Assembly: GCA_017311185.1 (NCBI GenBank)
Contig: JAESUZ010003505.1
Span: 1,116,001 to 1,180,000 of the forward strand
Direction of reading: 5' to 3'
Length of the DNA: 64,000 nucleotides
DNA from: Proteles cristata cristata
Taxonomy: Eukaryota > Chordata > Mammalia > Carnivora > Hyaenidae
Shown here: positions 11,361 to 23,243 of the stretch, in pieces
Layout: each line of letters starts with the position of its first letter
Position numbering within the stretch: the stretch's first letter is position 1
Program-made: the position numbers and the translations under genes
The notes under the pieces: generated by a model
What the model was told of the DNA's origin: nothing
Seen by the model: the letters and a program-made list of their open reading frames with translations, nothing else
Databases searched by the model: none

Positions 11361-12213
11361 GGTAAGACCATGACCTTGGTACCAAACACTGCATTCATTG
11401 ACACTCCCTGAATTGAATTCACAGACAACTATGTCCACCACCCCTACCCACTCCTCCTATCCTGGACAATACCTTCCCCTGAAAAAGCTCACTAAATATA
11501 GGAAAACAGGAAAGAAAATGTGTTTTCTGAGGAGAGATAAGCTCCCAAGAAAAAGAGATGAGAAGAGTCTAGATTATAACTGTCTAGATTTTTTTTTTTC
11601 CTCAGCTCAGCAATCAGTAAGTCACTTCACCTTCCCTGGGGCAGAAGTTGCCTGGATTGTTGTACTAAAGCAATGTCCACAAAATGAAAGGAAACCCTAG
11701 GTATGGGGAAGGAGCTTTGCCTTCACAGTTTTATCTTCCTTATCCATCCAGAAGTAATAATCTATCATGTTATAAAGGTAAACTCTTTCTGTAAAGTTGA
11801 ACTTATGTCCACCACTACCAGTATCCATAATGCGTGCTATCGTAAGGTGCAGAAACTAGATACACCCAATACATGATCTAATTAGGCTTCAGTACTTCAA
11901 TATCCTAAGAAAATCAAATCTATTGGCAAGAAGATCGCAACCAGAATCTTGATGAACCTGCTACTTAACCATAGGCAACCATATGCTTTCAAAGTTTTCT
12001 TGATATCTTAAGCAGATACTGTGTGTGTACAAATGTACAATTTATATCAAATTTATCCACTCATTTCTTTCTTCCAGGAAAAACAAATATTAAAACTTAT
12101 GGAATTTAAACATAAGAATTACCAATAAAAACTGATTTTATATATGTAGATTATTCATGAGCAATCCTAGTGGTTTGTCGGTCTCTGTGTAAGCAATGCC
12201 CTTCTCTCTCCAG
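11361..12213. other. Unique sequence upstream of the exon candidate
   Basis: A + frame of 100 codons (11398-11700) has no recognisable domain. The last 20 bases form the polypyrimidine tract and AG of the candidate exon at 12214. Confidence 0.4.
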
Positions 12214-12372
12214 GCCAAGAGCTGTTTTCCAAGAAGCGGTGCATCCTAAGAAGGCCGTTTGGCCACCGTTCCCCACGGAGGCAGAGCCAGGGGGCTCTGG
12301 GCCCAGTGCACTGAGGTTGCTGGCAGCTGGCCCACCTGACGGTCAGGAGCAGCTTCCTGGGACTACACAATG
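12214..12372 (+). other. Candidate internal exon (unassigned)
   Basis: The acceptor CCCTTCTCTCTCCAG ends at 12213. The donor ATG|GTGAGT sits at 12372/12373 and matches the consensus at all six intronic positions. The interval is 159 bp (divisible by three) and far richer in G+C than its flanks. It is open in one + phase: one base, 52 codons, two bases. The frame begins PRAVFQEAVHPKKAV and ends just past the donor (TGG TGA). The opposite strand is also open, so openness alone is weak evidence. I do not recognise the peptide. It could be a coding exon, a lncRNA exon or a chance GC island. Confidence 0.4.
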
Positions 12373-14839
12373 GTGAGTGCCCGAGCAAGGCCAGGGGCTT
12401 TGATAGCCCTGTCTCCTGGAGAAACTTGTTTTCTGATGTTCTAGTCAGTCCTGTCATTCTTTGAGACATAACTTCTAAGGAACTGCCAAACATCTACCTT
12501 TTCTCTTTACACTTTTTTTTTCTTGCACCCTGCCTATAGCCCGAGTACTTCTGTAAATAAATGACATCTCATTTTTTCTTTGTGCACAAGCATGCAATGC
12601 CACACATGCCAACCCACAAGCAGAAAGAAAGAAATCGGGCTATTTTGTAAGTCTTTAATCTCACAAGTGCATTTCTTTCAACATCAGTTAGAAATAGCTA
12701 TTATCAAGTGTCCAGCTGCCAGAAGCCTTTGAAATCCAGTAATTATTTATGAGAATTTTATAGAGAAGAGGTAGAAAACATAAAATAGCTTTGGTTCATA
12801 AAACAGGAAAGACAAATGTTGCCAGAGAAAAAAAATCTATAACGAGTGTGTAGTGATCTATGTGAATGAGAATCTGTTGTACGCTAGCAAGATCGTTAAA
12901 TGGAAATCAAGGCTATTTGCTGTGTTAATGAGCAGATCCTATGCATCTACATAGAGCAGGTTTATTTCATAAGAAATGTATAAATCTAATTCTTAGTGTT
13001 AGAATGTCGTTGGGCATGCTGACGGATAGATCGGAAAGTAAAATTTTGATAAAGCTGCATCTTTTCCCTTTTTTCAGTGTCGTTCTGGTCATTTTCAAAG
13101 GTTTTTGACATGGAATTTGCAAGTGGTTCAAAAGATAATTATACTTTTACTATCCACTGTATAAGCAAGAATTATAAAAAGTAGAAAAGCGTAGAAATGT
13201 ACTATTTGCTGCTCCATATACCCAGCGAGTGCTCCACTATTTGATGGTCTCTGACTATATTTAGAGAGAATATTGGCATATGATTCAGGCAAAGATTGAG
13301 AATGGGGATTCTATAGAACATCTAAATGTCACAGGTGTTATTGGAATGCAAATGTACTTGTCTATACATTTTACAGGTAGGATATATAGCTAGTGTTCTA
13401 TACCATATTTTTACACTTTGCTTTCTGACTTCATCACCTCTTACCTTTTCCCAAATTACTAGAAACTAAAAATACTCTCATGAAATTAAGAGCATGCATG
13501 CTTTGGCAAATAAAGACAGTGAAAGTTTTCTGCTGTTGTTAAGCTATAGGCTATATATCATTTTCCAATATTGCTGGTAGGATGAACTGAACTAATTACA
13601 CACTTCGAGAAATCTTCCTGACATGGGACTCTGTCAACATGGAATAGATTTTACTTTGGAGATAAGTAATTTGGGTAATCTAATTATTTGAAAAAGGAAG
13701 AAGGATGGAAATGAGTAATAAAATTATAGGAAAATTATATTTCAGTAACAGTCGGATGGAAAGTTAGAAAACACATGTAATTAATGAAGGGGTTCATCTT
13801 ATTTGGTATTTTAAGCATAAAATCGAAGTCTTTAAATTCTTTCATTGACAGAACTCATCGTTAAGTCTTGCAGAAGTTAAAATTAAGAGACCATTTTCTT
13901 TTAGAGCAAAGTGAGCCGGTGCATCTTTTCATTGAATGCATTATATTAAAATGTGTGAAAAAAACCTCTCACTCATGCCATTCTGCATATTTTTAAGTCA
14001 TATTGTTCATGGAGCTACTAGTTAATATGTAGAGAAAATGCTATATTTGAGTAGTATCCTTATTTACTACCTGGTATGACATTAATGGGTTAAACAATGG
14101 CATTTAACACGGGCATTTTTTAAGCCCTTGAAAGTCATGAATGTCCAAACCATGCTCTTTCTGATGACATCACCATAGCATCATTGATAAGAAAATGTGC
14201 GTTTTTAGAAGTAGTCTAATTCATGAACACGATGGGTTCTATTCTTTATGAGAGCATTTCTGGAGTTAATTACCTAGGTAACATTCATTGCAAACAGTTT
14301 CAGAGTGATTTTGCAGAAATAAAACAAGTCTTGAAGGGCTACACCTGCTTTCTTACTAGAGACAGAATACTTTAAGAAAAAAAAATCTGTTCCCTTTCCC
14401 CCTAACAATGTGATTGTCTTCTGGTTCCTGAGAATGTGCTGTGGGAAAAGGAAAGATGTGTTGCAGTTCAGAATTGCTTTGCTTACCTGAGAACTTGAGC
14501 AGTCAACTCAGAATGTGACTTGACTTGCCCAGAAGACACCATTTTCTTCTATTCTCCTGTTATCATTTACATTTCTGTTAATATTTTAACAACATCCTTC
14601 AGTGGAAAGCATAGAAAACGCCACAGAGCATCTCTTGAATCTTCATCTGTAAGCCCGGATGCATTATTTCAGAGCTAATGATTCTGTAATATGTGGTGTC
14701 ACTAAGGAGAATGAAAATCTCCCTTTGGATTTACCACTGCAATAATTTTCAGTCATAGGCTATAATTAATCTGAACAATGACAACGAAAGAAACACTGAA
14801 GAAAAGTAAATTTCATCTTTAGTTAAAGAAGTTGAATGC
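12373..14839. other. Repeat-poor unique block
   Basis: About 2.5 kb with no recognised SINE, LINE or simple repeat beyond short homopolymers. Parts such as 12600-12800 and 14570-14790 contain homeodomain-like TAATTA/TAATGA words. This would suit conserved non-coding sequence, but conservation cannot be seen from one genome. Confidence 0.4.
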
Positions 14840-15075
14840 AAGCCACATTCTTCCACTCAACAAACATTGATGTGCCAGGAACTTTGTTGCAAGGTGTTGG
14901 GGATCATGAAATTCACACCTACGGTCCACTACCGTGACACATTTGAGTGATATACAAAATAAGGCACAAAATTGTATCTCAGCCAGAGCCGCCATTGTCA
15001 TGGAAGAGGAGAAGGGTGACTGGCTGTGAGCACAGACTTGGAGCTTAAGGTAGCCTTGTAAGGAAGAGCAGTGTA

Positions 15076-15094
15076 GGCAGCAGCAGCAGCAGCA
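15076..15094. repeat. (CAG)n short trinucleotide run
   Basis: About six GCA/CAG units inside the L2 remnant. Too short to be a likely expansion locus. Confidence 0.85.
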
Positions 15095-15325
15095 GGTACA
15101 GAGGTCCTGAGTCAGGGCACTGTCTGGCACGCATGTTGAACTGAAAGGAACTCAGGGTGCTCAGAGCACGGGGGGCAGAGAGGACCTCAGAGATCATACA
15201 GGTTCACTGAATGAACGGCAGGTCACACAGCGCCTTGTAGACCCCATTGAAGACATTTTATCTTTATTCTAAGTGTAATGAGAAACCATTGGGCAACTTT
15301 GGGCAGGAGAGTGATGAGATTTCTT

Positions 15326-15538
15326 TTATTTTTTAAATGTTTATTTATTTCGGGGGGGGGGGGGAGAGAACACATGAGAGGATGAGAAGCAGAGAGAGAA
15401 GGAGAGAGAGAATCCCAAGCAGGCTCTGTGCTGTCAGTGTAGAGCCTTATGCGGAGCTCTATCTCACAACCCATGAGATCAGGACCTGAGCCCAAAGCAA
15501 GAGTTGGACACCAAACGAACTGAGCCATCCAGGCGCCC
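15326..15538 (-). mobile_element. Can-SINE inside L2
   Basis: A T-rich tail and a 12-base G-run (CGGGGGGGG...) are followed by GAGAGAGAATCCCAAGCAGG, the body and GAGCCATCCAGGCGCCC at the head. The flanks (ATGAGATTTCTTTTA and TGAGCTAGGATTTCTATTTA) suggest an imperfect TSD. Confidence 0.9.
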
Positions 15539-15811
15539 TGAGCTAGGATTTCTATTTAAAAACATCATCACTCTGCTTTATATGAGGAGAATAGAGCAGA
15601 CCAAGAAGGGAGAGGAGAGGACGGAGAAGACCAGTTTGGCAGATTTTGAATCTGGAAAGGAAAGTGTGAAGATATAAGGGTCTAGGAGAAGATGGAGACA
15701 AGAACATGGAGGTCACAGCTGGCTAAGAGAGTGCACACTGCATGGTCTAGTGATGAGAAGAGCCAAAATGACTTCCAGAGAAACATGATGGTCGTTGTAA
15801 TTTGTGCTATG

Positions 15812-16033
15812 TTTTTTTTTTTTTTTTTTTTATGTTTTATTTATTTTAGGAGAGAGAGAGACAGCGTGAGCAGGGGAGGGTCAGAGAGAGAGGGAGTCAC
15901 AGACTGAAACAGGCTCCAGGCTCTGAGCTGGCAGTCAGCACAGAGCCCGACGCGGGGCTCGAACCCACGAACCGCGAGATCATGACCTAAGCGAAAGTCG
16001 GATGCTTAACCGACTAAGCCACCCAGGCGCCCC
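15812..16033 (-). mobile_element. Felid Can-SINE, young subfamily
   Basis: A long poly-T is followed by TTTATTTATTTTAGGAGAG, GGAGTCACAGACTGAAACAG, GGCAGTCAGCACAGAGCCCG and the intact head ending AGGCGCCCC. A perfect 17-bp TSD, TTGTAATTTGTGCTATG, lies at 15795-15811 and 16034-16050. Near identity to the copies at 49902, 51333 and 53274 and the intact CpGs point to recent insertion. Confidence 0.97.
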
Positions 16034-16632
16034 TTGTAATTTGTGCTATGTTTGATTTGAAGTGGCTACAAGAGATCTAAAGTGGATGGAGAGTAGCTGT
16101 GGTTTTAGTGCTCAGAAATCTGGACTGATGTTTTAATTTGGAATCACTGGCCTTTACACGGCAGTTAAAGTCATGCTAGAGAATGAGATTGTTTGGAGAG
16201 AGACCGCAGGAAGATGACAAAGAAAGCCCTGGACAGAAAGAACCTGAGGGTCTCCAAACTCCAGTGTCCGGGTAGAGAAGGAATAACTGAGAAAGGAGAG
16301 AAGCAATCGAGAATTAAGAAAAACATAGAAAGTGATATCATTCTAGGAACAAGGGAAGAAGAGAGTGTTTCAACAAAGTGCTAACAGGTCAGTAAGGTGA
16401 GAATTATGAAGTATCTCCTTGAAGTAAACAGCAAGAATATCTTTAGTAGCCTTAGCAACAGAGTTTGTTGGAGCACTGACTCAAAATCCAAATTGAAGAA
16501 GGTTGTTGTGTGAATGATAAAGGGAGACATAGAATTAACAAATGCAGACCACGCTTTCTGCATTTGGCTGTGAAGTTGAAAAGATGAATAGGAATGCATA
16601 AGGGGAAGGATGTGAGATGAACAGAGGTTTTG

Positions 16633-16829
16633 TTTTTGTTTTTAATGTTTATTTATTTATTTTGAGATGGTGTTTGGACAGAGAAAGACAGAGACAGAAA
16701 ATCCCAAACAGCCTCTCACACTTTTAGCATGGAGCCCAACTCAGGGCTTGATCTCAGGAACTGGGAGATAATGACCTGAGCTGAATTCAAGAGTTAGACG
16801 TCCAACTAACTAAACCACCCAGCCATGCC
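16633..16829 (-). mobile_element. Older Can-SINE inside L2
   Basis: TTTTTAATGTTTATTTATTT, CAGAGACAGAAAATCCCAAA and CTAAACCACCCAGCCATGCC mark tail, body and head. The TSD CAGAGGTTTT lies at 16622-16631 and 16830-16839. Substitutions throughout show it is older than its neighbour at 15812. Confidence 0.88.
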
Positions 16830-16837
16830 CAGAGGTT

Positions 16838-16882
16838 TTTTTGTTTGTTTGTTTGGTTTTTGTTTTGTTTTGTTTTGTTTTT
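16838..16882. repeat. (TTTG)n/(TTTTG)n low-complexity tract
   Basis: Alternating TTTG and TTTTG units directly after the SINE at 16633-16829. It probably grew from a T-rich SINE-flank sequence. Confidence 0.75.
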
Positions 16883-16964
16883 AATGATAGTGTAAAATTC
16901 TGGAGAAAATTGGCGGAAATGGGTGACAGAAATCCAATGTAAAAGATAGTCTTAAAAAGAAAAA

Positions 16965-17197
16965 GGGGGCAGGCACCTGGGTGGCTCAGTTGGATAAATA
17001 AGCATCTGACTTCAGTTCAGGTCATGATCTCATGGTTCATGGGTTTGAGCCCCACATCAGCTCTGGGCTGACAGCTCAGAACCTGGAGCCTGCTTCCAAT
17101 TCTCTGCCCACCCCTCTCTCTGACCCTTACATGCTCATGATCTTTCTTTCTCCATTTTTCTCTCTCTCTCTCTCAAAAATAAATAAACATAAAAAAA
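16965..17197 (+). mobile_element. Can-SINE inside L2
   Basis: The head GGCACCTGGGTGGCTCAGTT has an extra AAATA-like insertion after TTGGAT, then the body, CT tract and AAATAAATAAACAT tail. The exact start is uncertain within about 5 bp because of a G-run. Confidence 0.88.
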
Positions 17198-18214
17198 GGA
17201 GAAGGAATATCACTCCAACTGTATCAGAAGAGAAAGAGGAAGGGGTGGACGCTAATGATAAAAGATTTTGTTGGTTTAGTGATGGAAGATTTAAGTACTT
17301 GCTGTAGGAAGGATGATCATGTTAAGAATATTAGGCACAGATAGAGTCATGGGGTAGAGGGGAGTAGAGATGTTCGAAATGGTCATTATATTGGGTGAAG
17401 AAGAATAAGAACTAGAGAAATGCAGTGTGATTGGATAGCAATGCTGAGCTGTTGTTGAGGTTGATGCCTATGACTTCTCAGAGAACTACATGATTTTCTC
17501 CATCCCTTCAGCAGGAAAACTCACATAGTCCAGGATGGAATTTTCCAAATAGTGTGGAATAAAACAAAAGAGCGTGAGACTGCAAGACGGCTATAAGAGG
17601 ATGATCAATTTTGCAGGGCCATTGATACCCATCAGCAACGGAAATGAAACAAAGACCAGAAAACCTGGTGTTATGATACTGGTGCAGCCACACAATAGAT
17701 GTAGTGAAAGTAACTGATGGCCAACAGGGCAGATGGAGAAAAGTCTGTGGTGAGACAGAAGAATATTTGATTGAAATTTTGAAGTAGGGCTTCAAGTATA
17801 GGTATTCCGTTTTGTGACACTGAAAGTGGGGGGCTGAGGTGGAGTGGGTGAAAAGGACAATGAAAATGTGAATATCAAGAGACTGAGGACCCAGATCCTG
17901 CCATCCAGTCGATTGCAAGAGTAGTCTTCCCTCAGGATGATAAAGGGATGGTGCCCTGTAAATGGTATGGAGCAGCAAACAGAATACTCATCTTTAACAA
18001 ACAGTACCGTCCTATCCTTATTCCGTATGTACCTGTCTCTGTTGTGTGATTTGAGAGGAAAGAGCAGTCATCAGTCCAAACACCGACGCCATTAGTCACA
18101 TAGTGATGCCGCCATATTTTACGAGTGCCAGGTCCTCACTAGCTCCCCTTGGTCAACACAGGAGTGTCCAATCTTAAAAGAATTGCAGAAGAGATTCTTG
18201 TGATTGGCTGATCA

Positions 18215-18448
18215 GAGGATCCTGGGTTAGAAATGTGGCTCTGCCATTTTGCCACTTTCTAGCTGGTGACTATAGGTATGCCACTTAACATCTCTGCACT
18301 TCAAATTCCTCATGTGTAAAAGGTATGTGTAATACCTTATACAGATAAGAAGTGCCAATGTGGGTTTGCGAAGACTGATGGAAGTACTGTATATAAAACC
18401 AGCTGGCATACGTGTCACGTACAAAACATTTAATAAGTAGATATAAAT
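18215..18448 (+). mobile_element. MIR SINE
   Basis: GGATCCTGGGTTAGAAATGT, GCCACTTTCTAGCTGGTGAC, CCACTTAACATCTCTGCACT and TTCCTCATGTGTAAAAGGTA follow the MIR core in order. The 3' half is degraded. Confidence 0.78.
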
Positions 18449-18449
18449 G

Positions 18450-18480
18450 GCATTATCATCATCATTATCATCATCATCAA
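18450..18480. repeat. (ATC)n trinucleotide repeat
   Basis: Imperfect ATC/ATT units directly 3' of the MIR. Confidence 0.85.
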
Positions 18481-18493
18481 TGTATCATGAATC

Positions 18494-18608
18494 CATTTAT
18501 TAATATTTAATATTCATTAATTATTTTATTTATTTATATTAAGCTCAAATATTTATTTACTTATATTTATTAATTTAATTAATATTAAAATATTTATATT
18601 TATTTAAG
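18494..18608. repeat. AT-rich low-complexity tract (TATTTA-rich)
   Basis: Degenerate repeats of TTTATTTA/TTAATATT. The word AAGCTCAA recurs at both 18541 and 18607, suggesting a local duplication. Confidence 0.75.
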
Positions 18609-18619
18609 CTCAAGTACTT

Positions 18620-18885
18620 TAAAAAGCTTTCCTAGAGTTAACTACACTCTCTCCTTTGCCTCCATGACATTACATTTTGAAATACTCCTCAACATGTCCC
18701 TTACTCTACCTATGACTGGTACATTCATCTTAAACCGGTTCCAGCCCCAAATCTCTATTTTTTTTTCTGGCCCCAAGTGTATTTGTCATCAACTCTTCTA
18801 TAGTGGAGTCATCTTATCAAATAAATCATGTATCCCAGGCATCTGAAACAACACTTGCATCAAAGTAGGTGCTAAACAAGCTTTA
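18620..18885 (+). mobile_element. L2-like 3' remnant
   Basis: CACTCTCTCCTTTGCCTCCA upstream and CATCAAAGTAGGTGCTAAAC near the end resemble an L2 3' portion in sense orientation. Weakly supported. Confidence 0.35.
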
Positions 18886-19372
18886 ATTTAAAATGGTGCA
18901 GTAGGGCACTTAAGATAGGCTACTAAAAGATGTTTCTTTTTCTTCTGGAAGTAGTACCGGCCATAGACAGCAGGTGCAGGAGAAAGGCAGCCTGTGAATC
19001 TAAACTGAATAGGAGAGCGAGGATTCTTTTCTTCATCCATTTTAAGTGCTGTTTTCTGGTGCAGCTTGCTAGGAGAATAGAACATTACGAGTAATAAGAA
19101 TCAATCTCAGAAATGATGAAAATTCTAACATTCCCTCCCCCCCATCATGCCTGCTGAGCAAAGGTTTTAATCTGGCAGTATTTCAAGTATGATGAAAAGA
19201 TGTTTGTTTGAGTAACATTCTTCAAAGGTTTATAAAACATGAAATCCTATAGCACTGTATCTAAAATACTTAGAATTTCAAGGTGTAACAACTGGGTTAT
19301 TATTTACATGAATAACTTTTTAAAATGCATGCCCAACTGGAAAACAATCATGTGAGCAATACTTCCATTAAA
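18886..19372. other. Unique sequence
   Basis: No recognised repeat or gene. The only frame (65 codons, - strand, 18888-19085) has no family resemblance. Confidence 0.4.
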
Positions 19373-19444
19373 TATATATATTATATTTATATATAAATAT
19401 ATATATATTAGATTAAACATATATAATATATATTAGATTAAATA
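19373..19444. repeat. AT-rich tract with a near-duplicate segment
   Basis: ATATATATTAGATTAAA occurs twice (near 19399 and 19426) within a run of TATATA. Confidence 0.75.
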
Positions 19445-19744
19445 ATATCAGTTGCTTACACATAGATGATATTGGTGCTAGTCTTATGGAAGAAAACATC
19501 ATCTACGAAGAGAAATAATTAGCTTAGTCTTTCCGTATATATTCATTGCAATTTTTTTTTTAAAAGTTAACAGAAAAAAGATCAAAAGTCTGAAAGCAGT
19601 GGATTCAACTGAATTTTTCATATTAGTGATGAGGTTGCCCAACAAGAGAATCAGGGGGAAGGGGTTGTAGAATGGGGCTTTCCCAAATCGGAATCAGATA
19701 AAGCATGAGTTCGTTAAACTACTATCCTTCTAATGACAAGGAGA

Positions 19745-19970
19745 AAGGAGCTCGCATTCACTGAGCACTTCTCTGCTGAACAATCTTATGAACACTGGTT
19801 ATGGCATATCTCATTTAATCATCATTCACTCACTGTTGTTCCCATTTTCATATGATAAAAAAGATACTAAGAAAGATTGACTTAGTAGAAAGCATAGCTA
19901 TTAAATGACAGAGCCGGAGTCTGAATCCTGTCAGATGCCAAAGCCTGTATTCTGATCACTGATGTATGAA
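19745..19970 (-). mobile_element. MIR SINE
   Basis: Reverse-complement MIR signature: CATTCACTGAGCACTTCTCT, ATCTCATTTAATCATCATTC, CCCATTTTCATATGATAAAA, AAATGACAGAGCCGGAGTCT and GCCAAAGCCTGTATTCTGAT. Confidence 0.82.
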
Positions 19971-20391
19971 CCCTCAATTTATCCTTTGGATTGTCTAGAG
20001 AGCCTTGGACCATTAACCTTTTCATTGCAAGTTCTTAACCAATTTGTTCAGATCTTGACATAACACAGATAAGGCAGTTAAGAGTGTAAACCCAAAGAAT
20101 GAACAAATGATTTATGGGGTCTCAGAAAGTGCAGCACGACCTGCTCAAACAAATTTTGTCAAAATTTGTCATTTTCTTTCAGAAATTTTTAGACTGACAA
20201 AGTAGGAGTCAGGACTCTAAGCTAACATAACAGAGCTCCTGTCATAATGCACTTAAGAGCAAGATGCTTCTCTGGGAGCTAGATGATAGAACAGATGGAC
20301 AGTACTTGTGCTGAGGCTGTGTGCTATCAAATCATTGTATTGACAAATGAAGATTATAGATAGGGCTGTGGAAATTATAGAATAAAAGGGT
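19971..20391. other. Unique sequence
   Basis: Nothing recognised between the MIR and the next SINE's TSD. Confidence 0.4.
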
Positions 20392-20408
20392 TTTAAATGT
20401 GGAAAACA

Positions 20409-20621
20409 GGGGCGCCAGGGTGGCTCAGTCGGTTAAGCGTCCGACTTCGGCTTACTTCATGATCTCGTGGTTCGTGGGTTCGAGCGCTGTGTCGGGCTCT
20501 GTGCTGACAGCTCAGAGCCTGGAGTCTGTTTCAGATTCTGTATCTCCCTCTCTCTCTGACCCTCCCCTGCTCACAGTGACTCTCTCTCTCTCTCTCAGAA
20601 ATAAATACAACCTTAAAAAAA
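20409..20621 (+). mobile_element. Felid Can-SINE, near consensus
   Basis: The head GGGGCGCCAGGGTGGCTCAG, intact GTCGGTTAAGCGTCCGACTT and GGTTCGTGGGTTCGAGC retain many CpGs. The TSD is TTTAAATGTGGAAAACA (20392-20408) versus TTTAAATGTGTACAACA (20622-20638), 15 of 17 matching. Confidence 0.95.
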
Positions 20622-20638
20622 TTTAAATGTGTACAACA

Positions 20639-22569
20639 GATTATTCAAAATTCCCAATCTAGAATATTTTCAAAAATATTTAGAATGAATAATATATTAG
20701 GAAATGTTGAAGTTTTTACAGAATAGATTAAAAGGTTTTCATTGCAAGCCTACATTCTTTGAATAATCAAGAAATTTGAATTAGAATTTCCCATAAAGTC
20801 ATTTGGACATTTTGAAAACAACGAATAAGAGAGTTCTATAGCTCATTTCTTACACTGGGGTGATGGAATTATAGTTTGAACATTTAATAGAAAAATGATT
20901 TGCCAACTAATAGACAACATTAGTACAGTAATATTCTTCTGCTACAGAAAGGCTTTAAAAAGTTCCTCAAAAACTTAATTGGTGATAAAACAACATACAA
21001 CAAGAGAAAGTGAATTAAACCTAATAGGGAGAGTTTATTCAAAGTTTGGATTCTATAATAGAACATGATTTTAAAATAGTGATCATGACATTTCAAAATA
21101 ATTTCTCTTCATTTTTAATTTCTAATATTGAACAGCGTACAGAAAAGTAAATGTCAATGGGCTCTCTAGGAGCTTAAACTTGACGAAGTAATAATCCTAT
21201 TGGTAAGCAGCTTATTATGAAAGATACAAGTCAAAAAAAAGGCAGAGCAAACACAGATATCAATATGTTTTCCTCAAGTTTAGAATTATTATTTATTTTA
21301 GAAGTTCGAGTCAATTTCATTATTCTGTCTCCTTCTTGGTAGTCAATTTATTGTTTAGGGCTCTCTCGATTAAACCCTGTCACTTCAGGGGAAGTTCAAG
21401 AGAATAGTGCATTATTGATATTACAGAAACAGTTGTTACTGATCAATACATTTTGAACCGCATACGGGTATATCTTTAAGGACATAATTCATCAAAAACA
21501 GGCTTGCTGGGGCTCTTCATGCTATTTTCATTGATTTTCCCTTTGCAGGAAGGCATGGTAGATACTCTATATATGACATAAGAATTTTATTCAAAATAAA
21601 GAAGTCACTTGCTCAAAAAATGCTCAGTTACAAAGACAAAGTAGAAGGATTTTAAAGGAGAAATAAAATTGAATTTAAGTTACTATTCTCACATTTTAAT
21701 ATCCTGTGCAGAAAATGTAATTGAATGACTTACGTTTTTCTTAAAGATTACACATAAGGAATACCAAATTCGAGGTGTGAATTCCATTCTTGACTTACTG
21801 CATAAAATAGAGGTAGAAAATTACTTTTATTTAGTTTTCTTACTGCTACTGCATAGCTTTCTTTTAAATTTAGAATTAAGTGTAAGTATACATTGCTTTA
21901 TGCTATATGTCTTCTACGTGTTTGTCTGTTAGGGGAAATTTTAAAAGAACAGTTGTAATTCACAGCGTTAAATCTCCTAAATGAACCCCCATGTACAGCA
22001 AATAATTGATTTATTAAGAGAATAACAGCCTTCTAATCTTGCAAATCTGCATTCTCATATATAATGTTAGCTTAAAATCAAGATACCATATTCTCTTCCG
22101 TATGCACAGAGAATCTGAAATGAGGGCTAAAGGAAAGGGGTAGATATTCTATTGTTTTAGGAGATAGAACAGTACTGCTCAACAGAAGTAGTGGAAAGAA
22201 TTGGTCTATCAGTGAGGCTTATTTGCTTTTTACAAAGCCATTTGTTTTTTCTTTTCTAAAATCCAGATATCTTAAGCCACATCCTGCCCAAATTCTAAGT
22301 TTTTCATTGATGCTGTAATCCATCATCACTGTAAATTACTTGGGTGAAATGTCTTCCAGGATTTGCCATAAAGTCCTTTGTGTGGAAAAAGCTAGAGATG
22401 TTTACAGAGCTGCACATGGCAACTGACTCACATATATCCATTGAATGTCCAAACTGCCACTTCATAGGTTATCTGTCTCCTGATCCAAACTTCATCTGGG
22501 GATTTCCTGATCACCTTATCTCCCAGTCTTTGCTCCCAACACCTCGTTAGTCCAGTCCATCTGCTCATT
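20639..22569. other. Repeat-poor unique block
   Basis: About 1.9 kb of AT-rich DNA with no recognised repeat or credible frame until the L1 begins near 22570. A 68-codon + frame (22344-22550) has no recognisable domain. Confidence 0.4.
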
Positions 22570-23044
22570 GTTCTAGTGCATTGTTTTCCGTAAAGATTTT
22601 CTCTTTTTCATGTGTGTTGGTAATTCATTACTTTTTATTATTGAGCAATATTTCATTGAATGCATATATTTGATTTATTTATTCATGCATACCAATAGGA
22701 GGGGCATTTATATTATAACATATTTTTGTTATTTTGAATAAATATACTACTAATATTTGAAAACAAGTGTTTGTAGGGTCATACATTTTTATTTCCCTTT
22801 GGTAAATATCTTGAAAGCGAAATCTCTGTATCTTACAGTAAACACGTATTAACTTTTAAGACAGCAACAAATGGTTTTCCAAGATGATCACAGTATATTG
22901 CATTTGCATGAGCGATAAGAGAATGTTTCCACCAAACATGTGTTTGGTGTTTCCACCAAAATGTGATATCGTCAGTCCTTTTAATTTTAGTCATGGTGGG
23001 GATTATGTAGCAGTATCTCATTGTGGTTTTAATTTGCATATTCT

Positions 23045-23085
23045 TAGTGACTAATGACAATGACATTAGTGACTAATGACATTGA
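23045..23085. repeat. 22-bp tandem duplication
   Basis: TAGTGACTAATGACA occurs at 23045-23059 and 23067-23081, a 22-bp period inside the L1 remnant. Confidence 0.85.
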
Positions 23086-23141
23086 ATATTTTTATGTGCT
23101 TATTGGATGTTGGGATATCTTCTCTTACAAACTATCTCACT

Positions 23142-23243
23142 GGGGACACCTGGCTGACTCGGCTGGTAGCGCATGTGACTTAGCGTTGGGAGTTCGAGCC
23201 CAATATTGGGTATAGAGATCATTTAAAAAAAATTTTTTTCAAG
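23142..23243 (+). mobile_element. Old tRNA-Lys Can-SINE, short form
   Basis: The head GGGGACACCTGGCTGACTCG and GGGAGTTCGAGCCCAATATT are followed directly by GGGTATAGAGATCATTTAAA. There is no CT tract, so this is an older subfamily than the SINEC_Fc copies. It lies within the L1. Confidence 0.75.

Larger units (their letters stand above)
14840..17990 (-). mobile_element. Long decayed L2 LINE carrying four SINEs
   Basis: The left end (TCAACAAACATTGATGTGCCA, GGTGTTGGGGATCA) is the reverse complement of an L2 3' terminus. The order then continues with CGCCTTGTAGACCCCATTGA and TTTATTCTAAGTGTAATGAG (15220-15280). At about 16200-16620 it enters the part antisense to the L2 reverse transcriptase domain. 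About 2.3 kb of L2 remains once the four SINEs (15326, 15812, 16633, 16965) are removed. The assignment is good to about 16620, weaker to 17450 and uncertain beyond. No open RT frame survives. Confidence 0.6.

Noticed and set aside
15223..15528. 101-codon - strand frame
   Set aside because: It is almost wholly the SINE at 15326-15538 read on its sense strand.
22890..22962. Repeated TTTCCACCAAA around CCAAACATGTGTTTGG as a regulatory hairpin
   Set aside because: It lies inside the old L1 remnant, and the repeat is short enough to be a local slippage product.
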